From Prinia subflava (taxonomy: Eukaryota; Chordata; Aves; Passeriformes; Cisticolidae): a stretch of 64,000 nt of DNA. The notes beneath the pieces were generated by a model. The model saw nothing but the letters and a program-made list of their open reading frames with translations. It was not told the origin of the DNA and made no database searches. Where the stretch lies: positions 61,567,322-61,631,321 of the forward strand of contig NC_086250.1 in NCBI RefSeq assembly GCF_021018805.1. Reading direction: 5' to 3'. This document shows positions 35,498 to 46,625 of the stretch, piece after piece. The number at the start of each line of letters is the position of its first letter. The first letter of the stretch is position 1. The position numbers and the translations under genes are program-made.

Positions 35498-38054
35498 GTA
35501 AGATCACCGTTGATTTACTATCGCTTCTCGAACTTTGCTTGTGCATAGTAGCAACACAGAAAAGAATACAGATTTATATTTTTAACTTCATTGTATGGTA
35601 GTGATCAACAGTTTATGGTAGATTATAGGGGAGCTTGTTTGAAATTTTGCATCATTCCTCCTTGGTACCAGCCTACATGGCTGTCTGTGCTGTTCCTAAG
35701 GAAAAAGTGGACTGTAGTATCACCAAAAATAGCACAGCTAGAAAAGTCTTTGGGCAGAAAAGAAGCAAAAGAGTTCAAGATTTTCCCACTATGTTGGGAA
35801 AAAATTATTTGTCCAATTTTTTTATGTCATAAAATAGTGCCTACAGTAAATTATTTAAGGGGCTAATAGTAAACTACAGTATTTTTCATTTTCAGGCTTC
35901 AGTCCACTGCATTAAAATCTCTTACCACTTGACTGTCTAGTAGGTATCTTAGAGATAACAATAATCCTATTTAATTGCTATGAAGAATAGTCAGAATTTG
36001 CAAGACAAGTTTTATGCATTGTTGTAAATAACTCATGACAGTTCCTCTGAAGCCCTTACAAGGGCTTTTAAGCCAATGATTCAGTCTTACCCTGCTCCAA
36101 GGCCCTGCCATCCTTGGCTTTAAAAAATAATTATATCCAAATTTGAAGTGACTTGATGGAGAACCACTAAACTGCTTGAAGGTTTGAACCATTCCCATGC
36201 AATTTCAGAAGTTTCCCCGCAATTTTCTGATAGAATTGGCACTTTTAATCTGAACTCTGAATGATGAAAAACTCCTCTCACTCTGGTGTAAGGAACATGT
36301 GGAAAGCTCAGTGCTCTGGGACTGGACCCTAACTGACTCATTTACCAACAGCTTGAAAATAGATTTAAACCCCCTCTTCCTAAATAAGTATCTTAGCCAA
36401 ATCTGTGTACAGACAAGTGAAAATATAGCTCTTTGTGAATTATTATTGATTTTCTTTAATGGGCATTTACTCATGTATATTGGGCTATTTATTGCTGGGT
36501 TTAGTACTTTATCAAAAAGAGAGAAAACTGTAACAGCCAAAAACACAACATGCCCTAAAATGATAACATACCAAATATTTCATGTTTATAAGTGAAGTCG
36601 TTGTGAAGATTTCTTTTACAAAATTATTCCTTGGTAATATTTCTTCATATGACCCTTGAAAAAATATTAAAAAATAAAGTGCATAAAAATATTGCTCTGA
36701 AGGCAGGAATAGCCAAAGGCTCAGGCCTGGATTTTGACCCACAAGGAGTAAGACCATGAAACTCCGGGGGAAATTGCTCCTTATTGAGTTTTCTTAGCCC
36801 TCCTGTTGGATCCAGGACTTGGTCCCAAGGAGCTCCCTACTGTTGAATACTAATGGATATATCTGGGTGTATCTCTCAGCTGTGAGTGTTACAAGCAGCA
36901 TGTTGTTTACTGTTAATTGCCACAGATAAGCTGAAATCAGCTCCTGACTGCAAACAGCTCTTCCCTGCTCTGCTCCACAGCTAATGAATGGTTGAATACT
37001 TAGCACTGGAGCAGAGGGGAGCAGGAGCATGTGCATCAGGCACTTTGGTTTCAGCAAATGTGGTTAATTTATGTACAGAACAAGGAAAAATCTTGCCCAG
37101 GAACATACAGTGAGTCAGGGGTGAAGAAACTGTCCCTTAGTCCTTTCCTTCTGCTGGTTCCTGACTTTCTGGGGACATGCCACACCATGAAGGGAGCAGA
37201 GTGTACGTGTCTGAGTGAGACCTCAGTTCAGACATACCATCACTTGGACACTGGTATTCCTGGACAGCAAGTTAGGCACAGGCCAAATACAGGCTGGGGG
37301 CTGAGCTTGTGTTTGCTAACCAGCATCAAGAATGAGTGCTGGGCTCTAATTAGCATGTGTTAATAACTAGGGCTGTGAAGAGCTTCTGGTTTTTACTCTT
37401 TAATGCTCTAATTAAAAAAAAAGGAGGAGCTGGTAGTTAGAAAATGCAGATTTTACTGTCAGTTCCACTGACTTTTAGGCCAAGCTTAAAACACAGAATA
37501 TTGCTTTGTTGGTGTTAAAACATGCTAATAAAGATCCTCAGTGCTCTCCATCAGTTATATAATTTGTGGACATGAATATCCTCATCCCAGTGTCTGCAGT
37601 GAGAGCCATAGACCCATAAATTTATGAGGATAAGGACTGTGTTTTTATCTGTGGGTGCTACTGATAGAGATGATAATGTCTGGTGTCTGGACAAACCAAA
37701 CAAATAAATACTGTATTACTGGAATATGTTTGTAGTAGGAGGACCTGGTGTGTTCTAATCTAAAATACATAACACTTAGATAGCTTCACATCTAAGTAAT
37801 TAACTATGATTATATGTATAATGAACAGTAATATAAATTTAAGCCCTATTTCATTTACATTTTGCAGACAAACAAGCAAGGCAAAGCACAGAAAGACCTA
37901 TGTGTACAATGTTTATATAACATTTCAACAGCTCAAGCTGTTGTTGAAGGAAGCCCCTTCTTTGTGGTGGATGTCAGAGCAACATAATTTCGTTTATACT
38001 TGTTTGAACCTTCGGGATTTTGATGAACATAAATCCATGTCCTTTGTGCTCCAG
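35498..38054 (+). other. RELN: Intron 16 of window (2.6 kb)
   Basis: AT-rich, without recognised repeats. A small palindrome, caacagctcaagctgttg, lies at about 37927-37944. Acceptor tttgtgctccag. Confidence 0.75.
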
Positions 38055-38237
38055 GCACCCCTGAGAGGTCTCATTCCATCCTGCTGCAGTATTCTGTCAA
38101 TGGTGGCATCACCTGGCACCTGATAGACGAGTTTTACTTCACCCAGACCACAGACGTCCTCTTCATCAACGTTCCTCTGCCCCACGCGGCCCAAAGCAAC
38201 GCGACGCGGTTCAGGCTCTGGCAGCCCTACAACACTG
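38055..38237 (+). CDS. RELN: Reelin exon 17 of 32: 4B Asp box and FRLWQP strand
   Basis: 183 nt, phase 1 at both ends. Residues about 1873-1934. It encodes [13 protein letters not shown], the Asp box YSVNGGITW, then [19 protein letters not shown] and the sequon NAT before RFRLWQPYN. The B-type FRWWQP strand reads FRLWQP here, as it does in mammalian reelin. The 3' half is CpG-rich. It is symmetric in phase, so skipping would keep the frame. Donor gtaagg. Confidence 0.96.
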
Positions 38238-39594
38238 GTAAGGCAGGGACAGCCCTGGAGCCCAGCTCCGTGCTTGCACAGCTCAGCAGCTCCAAAAGAG
38301 TGCATTTTCTGAACTGAACAATTACAGAGACTCTTAAATCATGGGGGGTTTGTGTTTGAACTCCTTCAATTAGGATTACTGCAGGATTATGTTTACTGTC
38401 TTATAAAATGGTTGAGTGCTTTAAAGTGAAGGACCTTCACCTGCCAGCCCTGGATTGTGTGCAGAAAAGCACCAGCTTTGACCCTGGAGGGAGTGGGAGA
38501 TCAAGCAACACCAATAAAGTTAACTTCACTCAGGTTCTCATTATTTTTAATGGACATGATTCTCACTTACACTGAGGCCCCATTAGGATGCTCCAATTAT
38601 ACAAAAGCGTCCCAAGTGTAAATGGGAACTGGGCCTACCTTGCTCAGAATTAACTAGGCATTAAAAACCCATTTAGAAAGAGTATGTAGTGAGCAGTTAA
38701 TCTTTTGATTAAATTGTAAAGGATGGAAAACCACAAGAGGAGCTCAGCTCATTCCTCCTTACAGGAGATGTGCCAGCTGAAGGAAGCTCTCCTCTGCTTT
38801 CATTTACTCTGAGCACAGTTCTAAGCAGAAAGTGACATTAACAGCTCTAAAGAATTACAGCAATCATTTAGACATGGTGATTCAGCAACAGTTTATTCCA
38901 TGTAGGCAAATTCCTAGCACACTCCTAACAAAAAAAGCAAATTCAAATCTGGTCCTGACAATCCTGTTTCAGTTCATTTTTCTGATGTGTCCTGCCTAAA
39001 ACAATTATCTAAACTTTTCTCTGATAAACTCAAACACTTCTAGATAAATGGAAAAATATTACACAGAAGATGTGTCAATTTAATCCTTCCTCTTCAGTTT
39101 GAGGATAGCAGTTTTCTGGCATATATGAATACATAATCCACTGGAGAGAAGGAGTTTTGGAGTTTCCTTCTCCATGGAAGACCTTGTCTCAGGCAAACAC
39201 AAGCTGCTGTGTGCAAGGACATAAAATGAAATTCACTTTCAGGCTGCTTTGACTCTGTAGCAACTGCTCATTTAGGTGATTTTTAATTAAAGAAGACAAT
39301 GACAGAATTTCAAAGTAAATGTGATTTAAATAGAAGATAATTGTTCAACACCCATTTCTTTTCACTCTTTGTTTTGCTGTGACTTCTATAAATTTCAGGG
39401 AATAAAAATTAATTCCATTGGGTCAGACTGCAAAACAGTATGGGAAATATTATCATGGAAAGGGAAAATAGTGATCCCACACCTTCAGCATCCTCTTCTT
39501 CGCATAATCCATAAATACTGGCTGCTGTTCTGCTCTCTAATAATATTAGTATTAGGTAACAGGAGTAACGGGAATATTTCCATTTTCTTTGTAG
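38238..39594 (+). other. RELN: Intron 17 of window (1.4 kb)
   Basis: No element recognised. The reelin frame is open for over 200 bases before the acceptor (ttttctttgtag), but that stretch has no reelin similarity. Confidence 0.75.
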
Positions 39595-39766
39595 GTAAAA
39601 AAGAAGAAATCTGGATTATTGATGACTTCATTATTGATGGAAATAACCTAAAGAATCCCATTATCCTTTTGGATACCTTTGACTTTGGTCCTAAAGAGGA
39701 CAACTGGTTTTTCTATCCTGGTGGAAACATTGGCCTTTACTGCCCATATTCGTCTAAAAGAGCTCC
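39595..39766 (+). CDS. RELN: Reelin exon 18 of 32: end of 4B, start of repeat 5
   Basis: 172 nt, phase 1 in and phase 2 out. Residues about 1934-1991. It encodes [20 protein letters not shown], the repeat-opening [20 protein letters not shown] and [10 protein letters not shown], with the Pro codon split cc/g. AT-rich coding sequence, in contrast to the neighbouring exon 17. A 78-bp intron, the shortest in the window, separates it from exon 19. Donor gtaaga. Confidence 0.96.
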
Positions 39767-39844
39767 GTAAGATTCTCTCAGCAATAAGTAGAAAGAAGTG
39801 ACTTTGTAAACTGAGTCTAAAGCACTCCTTCCCTTGATTTTCAG

Positions 39845-39947
39845 GGAGGAAGATTCAGCAATGGTATTTGTTTCCAATGAAGTTGGAGAGCACTCGATTA
39901 CCACAAGGGACCTGAGTGTGAATGAGAATACTATCATCCAATTTGAG
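39845..39947 (+). CDS. RELN: Reelin exon 19 of 32: subrepeat 5A first half
   Basis: 103 nt, phase 2 in and phase 0 out. Residues about 1991-2025. It encodes [17 protein letters not shown], then [17 protein letters not shown]. It stops right after QFE at phase 0, the same place where exons 6 and 30 end in repeats 3 and 7. Donor gtactt. A 2.4 kb intron follows. Confidence 0.96.
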
Positions 39948-42364
39948 GTACTTGTCCTCAGAAAGTTATTTGGCCTTTTGCTTCATGTTCCTCTATATTG
40001 TGCTCTGGTGTATTTGCCCAGATGTTCTGATTGCCAAATAGAGAAGCCTGTCCAATTTCCCCTCTGACTGATCTGACATTACGCTCCTGCATGAGAATTT
40101 ATCATGATGCTTTTAATACACAGATAAGGGAAATTTCTGCCTCAAAGTCCTCTACTTTCTTGCCTAAATTACTACTTTGTCCATGCCTATGTACTTGCAC
40201 TGATAGCAGTAAAGTCCCTGTCCCATACATTGGAGAGTCACGACTGGCAGGGAAGAGGATGAGCAAAAGATAAGGAGGGTCCAAATTGCCCCTTCACGAG
40301 GTAAGAGTGCAGCATTTCTACAGCCTGACCAGTGGAGAGCTACAACTTCATCTGTGACAGTAGAAAATAATTTTTCCTGCCTGCTGGCTTAACTGCACTG
40401 TTGTACTTTCTCAGAGAGGCAAGCTTCTGCTTTCCTTTTGCATCTCTCACATCATAGCTGCTCTAGGTGAAGCTGTTTTTTGGCTATCATAGCCTGAAGT
40501 CATCCCATTTTAGAGTGTTAAAGTTCATGAATAAGGAGCATATTTTTGTGTTTCATATAATCAGTGGAAACAGGTACCCCAGTGACAACAGAGTCTAAAC
40601 TAAACTGTGTTTCTGATTTATCCTAGAATCTAAACTGTGCATTGGCTGGGGCAGCTCTTGATGGGAGTAACCAGCTAGTATTTATTAGTTTAGAGAGGTC
40701 ATTATATTGTCATTAAAAAAGTGGAAAAGAATCTGTCACATAAATTGCCATGCCACAGTTACCAGGCTGCTTTTAACAACAATATGACACATTTTTGCAT
40801 TAGTATGAGCTACATAATAATCAGCAAATGATATAAGTTTATAAAACTTACTAAAATGATACTAAGGATTTTCCAGGAAAATTAGGTTTAGCTGTGTACT
40901 CATGCACTCTTCAATTTGTCATGCAACTAATCCATAAATTATTGAATGCAAACCATTTTCTCTTTTAAAATATAGATTACAGCCTGTAGAACAAAAATGT
41001 TTGGGGTGACTTTAAGACATTCATAGGCCTTGAGAGCATTAACTCATAAAATCTACATGTTTACTTCCATATGTGGTAAGAACATCATTTTCAGCTCACG
41101 TTTTTGAGAACATTAGTGTAAATGAAGGGGTTATGCATAATGCAGTAGTTTCTCTCTGTGTCTCAAGAGTCAAAACCTATATTGGGTCAAGCATCTCTCT
41201 AAGCTTCCAGATGAGTAGACAAATCAAACCTTCTATTCAAATGTAGGTTGATGGGATTCATGTGCACTGAAGAGTGATGAAGGAAATTCGATGTAGGATA
41301 CACTTTCAACATTCAGGCACAGTTCTAAGTATTACTGCATTTTAGAAACAAATAGATTTTCTTAACAGAACAGCATGTTACAAAGACTTTTTTTTTTGCT
41401 ACAAAGATGTATAAAAATATTAAAATGTTACATAATTTTAATGCAGGCTTTGCATTTCATCAGTAATTGGTTTTTACTTGGTGCGTGATAAGTACAGTAC
41501 ATCTTATTTTATGTGACAGTCATTCTTGAAAGAACTAAGTTGTCTTCTCTTACAAAAGCAATTTGAACTTGTAAGATTTAAATATCAGTGTAACAGGAGA
41601 ACCAACTAATTTGCACTGGTTGTTTCAGATTCTGTATTAAACATTCTGTATTTATTTCAGTAGTAGAACTGGTTTTCATGTTCTGCCTTTTCTACTCTTC
41701 TCTATAGCAGGAATCTTGTAAGCACACCCTGAGAAGTCTGACACTGCCAAACTAAGACAGTGAATCTAAATCAAATCCAGCTATGATGCTCTAGGGCTTT
41801 GCCATTATGTGTGAACAAATAGGTAGTGAGTGTGAAAGCTGAACATATTGAGGTGATAAGCTTTTTTTTTAATATGTAACATAAACGAAGATCACAGTGC
41901 AGCTCAGCAATTATCAGCTCAGCATTAACAAAAAGTTAATGTTGGCACTTTTTGTTTTAATATTTCTGCTTTTAATCATGCACCTTTTCTTGATGCTGTG
42001 ATTACTTCAGTACCTGCCAGTAAGAGCTGGTGCATTTACTCCAGCAATGCTGGCAGCTCTCCTTTGGGACTTGCCCAATTAACTTCACAGTTTTTCTAGG
42101 TAGAAGTTGTTGGGGATTTCTTATCATATTCATTTTATCATAGTCCCTAGTGTGATATCCTCATGGACAGGAGAGCAATGTGCAAGAGTTCCTGTTCATG
42201 TGCGTGTCCTTAGTGCATCATCCCTGCTGTTAAACGGGTTCCCAAATCACCATTTTCATGGACTAACAAATACCATACCAAATGGGGGAGGCTGACCAAG
42301 GTGAGGAATGACAGGGAGTCCCACAGTCTGCCCCGTGTCACCTCCTCCTGTGTTTGTCCCCCAG
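39948..42364 (+). other. RELN: Intron 19 of window (2.4 kb)
   Basis: Strongly AT-rich until about 42000. A run of 10 T lies near 41388 and a run of 9 T near 41863. No repeat family or gene recognised. Confidence 0.75.
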
Positions 42365-42594
42365 ATCAATATTGGCTGCACCACCGACAGCTCCTCTGCG
42401 GACCCAGTGAGGCTGGAGTTCTCCCGAGACCTGGGGGCCACGTGGCACCTGCTGCTCCCCCTGTGCTCCAGCAGCAGCAGCCACCTCAGCTCCCTCTGCT
42501 CCACTGAGCATCACCCAAGCAGCACTTACTACGCAGGCACCACCCAGGGCTGGAGGAGGGAGGTCATTCACTTTGGCAAACTGCACCTCTGTGG
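42365..42594 (+). CDS. RELN: Reelin exon 20 of 32: subrepeat 5A with Asp box and dimer cysteine
   Basis: 230 nt, phase 0 in and phase 2 out. Residues about 2026-2102. It begins [20 protein letters not shown], holds the Asp box FSRDLGATW, the loop with [19 protein letters not shown], and ends FGKLHLCG. The last Cys (tgt, 42590-42592) falls exactly on mouse C2101, the residue reported to form the inter-chain disulfide of reelin dimers. GC- and CpG-rich. Donor gtaagt is the strongest in the window. Confidence 0.97.
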
Positions 42595-45278
42595 GTAAGT
42601 GTCCAGCTTCTGTTCCTGCCCAGCTGCTTGTTGCTTTGCTTTTATTTATGTTTTCCACCCAGCACAAGAGTGTGCTAAAGAACTGCAGCAGTAGAGCAGA
42701 TTGAATGACCAATTTTTCTCTGCTTTTGCTTTAAATGTTAGCTAGTGTTCAGGTGATTCCCCAAATCATATTGTGCCTAATGCTGATGCAGAACAACCAT
42801 AGGCAATCTCCTATCACTTTTATATTTAATTAATGACAGTTTAATAGAAGGGAGTTGCTTGGTGAAATTAATGCAAAACTGACTGTTCTTAGCATGTTCT
42901 GTGTTTTTTACAGAACTGCATCAGCCATTTGAACTCACTGATGATATTCTTGCATGAAATTTGAGCTTCTTAAGGAAATGCAGTAAAATGTGAGCTAGTA
43001 TAAGCTTGATTCCGCTTCAGTATGAAGAAATGGTCTGATCTAAATACAGTCTCAGTCAATCAGGTTGGATGATAACACAGCATAGAAAAACAATTATGTG
43101 CTACCAGGGATAATACTATGTAACTTTTCAAAGTAAAAACATTACTGTTTACTTTTTCAGGAATAACTGTCATCTAGCATCAAGTCACTTTATGTAAAAG
43201 ATCACTATTAATGATTAAACTGTAGCATGTATGAATGAAAATGAGCTGTGCAACTATGAGACTTTATGAGTCTATGCAGCTATGAGACTGAGTATGAAAC
43301 TACTGCAGTCAGTGGGTTCTCCACTAAATAAATGACCCCATATGTGCCTCTGAAAGTATGAAAAGACCTATATAAGAAATAAGAATCAAGTTTGGAAAGA
43401 CTGAATGTTTAATAATTTAAGGAAATGTTTAAATTTTAAACTTGAGTTTTCTGGTTCATGACAGTTAACATTTCAAGCATGGAATAGGTAACCCATCTCT
43501 TTCAGCAGCTCACTTGTACTTCCTGGGTTTGTGCAAAAGAATTACTTTACCCTTTAGCCAATCATCAATGCATCCCTCCAAATAAAAAATTTGACTGTGT
43601 AGACTCCTAACCCATTCAGACCTTCCAGGATTTTGATTTAGTCCTCTGTTCCTGAGTGCTTCTATCCTGTTTTTCTACCGTCCCTTCTATTCCTTCCCCA
43701 TCACACCAGGCCAGGAGCCCATTGCTGACAGCCAGCCAAGCCCAGTAGTGCAGAGTAGTTTACATTCAGTGCATTAAATCCTTGGGCCAGAGGGCTCAAG
43801 GAGGGATTTCTCCACCAGAATCCACTGGAATAACATGAAAAAAAATCCAAACCTTTCTCTGTATGTAATTCTAAAAAATCCCCCAGCCTTTTCATCCCCC
43901 AAATGTCGAGTGGTTATATTTTAACTGGGGATGAAGACATTTTAAGTTATTTCCACTACATATGTAATTTTAGAAATGAATATATGCTCTCAGCAGACAG
44001 CTGTAAGTAATAATTAGTATTCCAGTTATGTCCTGAAGGTCCAGGGCCTGTTGAGCCAGAGAAGAAACCCCAAATAAGCAGTGGTTCACTCTCTGCTTCA
44101 GACACAACCCGTGCTTCACCCTCACCAGGAGCAACCCTGAGAGAAGGAGCTGACTTGTCTCAGGAAAAAAAATCCAGCCTGTGGGGCAGAGGTCTGCTCT
44201 CAGGAGGAGCTTACAACACCTCCAGCCTCACACTTGGGACCTTCCCCTCAGGGCACACTAAAGTCAATGATTTTGACTTCCAGCAGAATGCTGGTCCTTG
44301 GGCATCTTTCTTGTGACACTTAGTAGTGTCCCCACCCATCAATTATTGGTTGTCAACTAAATCCCCTCATAAAAATTTCTTTTTAGCATATCAAGGAAAA
44401 AATATTGCCAGCTACAATTACCTATGGAATTGATATGCCTGCTGAATTTAGATATCTTTAACAAGGCACATTAAACACGCAAAGCAATTAAGTGCTTCTC
44501 CCTTCTCAGTCTTCTGGTTTCCTTCCTCCCTTAAAACATTTTCTCAAATGGGAATAAAATTAGTCTCTCAAGTATTTTCCTCATCTCAATTTGTTTTCCC
44601 TCCTTCCCCAGTTGGTTCCTTTTTACATGCAGTATTGATGTAAGTAGTACTTAGGAGATGAATTAAAAATGACAGGACAGCACCCAAAGGAGAATATAGT
44701 TTAAATTAACAACTTGCAGTATCAGCCTGGTTTAAGATTAAGCTGCCTGAAAGCAAGCTGAATACCTGGTGACGTGACAGATCATGTTTTCTTTCTGGGT
44801 AATTGAGGGTAATCCTGCCACTCCACCCCGACAGGTGGTCTCCCTGGGGGCACAGTGGAAGCCTGAAGTAGAATCTGACTCTCCAGGAGAGGGTGGAAGT
44901 GGCTGGGTCTGACCCACACAATGTACACCAAAGCAGAAGGGAATCCACCAGACCACGGCCACTCATGTTCCCCATGAATGATGGAGTTAAGAGTAGCTGG
45001 ATTTTAAATTTTGAAAATCATGGCTGTCTTTCAGTTTTGGGATTTCAGCTAAGGAATAATGTTATTTTTATTTCTGTCAGTACTTGGGTTGAACATCAAC
45101 ATAAAGATGCATGAGGTACTGAAGGAATTGGTCAGCAGTCAGTTTCTAGAATTAATCTATTTACCAAGCCAGTTCCAACAGAAAGAATAATATGTATGTG
45201 CATATAACAATACATGTATGGAATACAAAAAGAGGCGGAACTTTTCTTTAAAATGAGCACACGTTATGCCGTTTTCAG
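42595..45278 (+). other. RELN: Intron 20 of window (2.7 kb)
   Basis: No transposon or gene recognised. Short GC-richer stretch at about 44810-44960. Acceptor atgccgttttcag. Confidence 0.75.
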
Positions 45279-45499
45279 GTTGGCGAGGTTCAGGTGGTAC
45301 CAGGGATTTTACCCTGCTGGGTCCCAGCCCGTGACCTGGGCCATTGACAACGTGTACATCGGCCCCCAGTGCGAGGAGATGTGCAACGGGCACGGCAGCT
45401 GCGTCAACGGCACCAAGTGCATCTGCGACCCCGGCTACTCGGGGCCAACCTGCAGGATCAGCACCAAGAACGCCGACTTCCTCAAGGATGACTTTGAAG
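45279..45499 (+). CDS. RELN: Reelin exon 21 of 32: end of 5A, all of EGF5, start of 5B
   Basis: 221 nt, phase 2 in and phase 1 out. Residues about 2102-2176. It encodes [29 protein letters not shown], then a full six-cysteine EGF5 ([27 protein letters not shown]) and [15 protein letters not shown] inside the EGF is a potential glycosylation sequon. Whole-EGF-in-one-exon matches EGF7 (63365) and contrasts with EGF2, 4 and 6. CpG-rich. Donor gtacct. Confidence 0.97.
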
Positions 45500-46477
45500 G
45501 TACCTCTGTGGAGAGGCCTCTGAGTACTGCCTGCCTGTCTTAGCGCAACCCAGGGTTCAAGGGATTGAAAAGCAAAGCCTTCCTCACCCCTGCATGCTTC
45601 TGATTAGAGTTTATGCCATGGGGGTGTTCCCTCAAACCAAATTGTTCAGATGCATTTGCAAGAGGTTTGTGAATGCCTGATGCACTGTTAATGTTGGAAT
45701 ACAAAATCTTTATTGAAACAAAATTTCCTGAAACTCCGTGTGTAGAAAACAATTTTGGAAGCAAATTATATTTTGATGGTAGTTTGACTTTAGCACAGAC
45801 ACAGCATTTGCAAGAGAGGCAAACAGCAGAGGGCTTTAAGGTCGTGTCATTTCTCACTACAAGGGAAATCTGACTCGCCCTGCTACAGCAAATAATGGCT
45901 TCAGAGCAGACCAAGTGTCTCAGCAGTGGGAGCAAGTGCTCGGCAGCCACAGCAGACCCAAGAGAGGGAAGGCAGGAGGGAACTCAAATCCTCACGCATG
46001 CCTGGGCACACACAGCATCTAGCACACAACTCTAAAATCCCTTTGAGGTTTCCCCTGCTTGCAAGCAGGGAAAGAGGAGCTTGTTTTCATAAAGCAGCAC
46101 CTGTGAACCAAACCCATCCCTTCACGGGTGCTGCGGCTCATTTTCAATTTTGTCAGCTCTTGTCTGCATGCTCCCACATGGAAGCCAAAGTTTCTTTATA
46201 GACCTGAATACTTTGTTGTTACCTTAAGATAAATGATGAAAGGTGAAAAACCTTGTGAATAACTGGAAACTAAGACCCCAGATTTCATACTTCTGGGTTT
46301 ATTTTGTTTATTTTGGTTTCATTTGTGTCAGCTTTCTAGAATACATGGCATTGGAAACACTGAATATTTCTCAGTCAGTGTGTGATTTTTAATTTATCTC
46401 TCTTCCTCTGGAAGTAGCACTCTTGCAGCAGGAGCACTTGAGAGTAAATCATAAATATGTATTCTCTGTGTATTCAG
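45500..46477 (+). other. RELN: Intron 21 of window (978 bp)
   Basis: No element recognised. Acceptor tctctgtgtattcag. Confidence 0.8.
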
Positions 46478-46625
46478 GTCAGCTGGAGTCGGATAGATTC
46501 CTCCTTGTGAGTGGGGGAAAGCCATCAAGGAAATGTGGTATCATGTCTGGAGGAAACAACCTTTTCTTTAATGAAGAAGGTTTGCGTATGCTGATGACTC
46601 GAGACCTAGATTTGTCACAAGCCAG
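46478..46625 (+). CDS. RELN: Reelin exon 22 of 32: subrepeat 5B first half
   Basis: 148 nt, phase 1 in and phase 2 out. Residues about 2176-2225. It encodes [20 protein letters not shown], then [20 protein letters not shown] and RDLDLSQAR. There is no intron after LFFNE; the intron comes instead after DLSQAR, as in 3B. The codon split is ag/a. Donor gtaaca. Confidence 0.96.
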
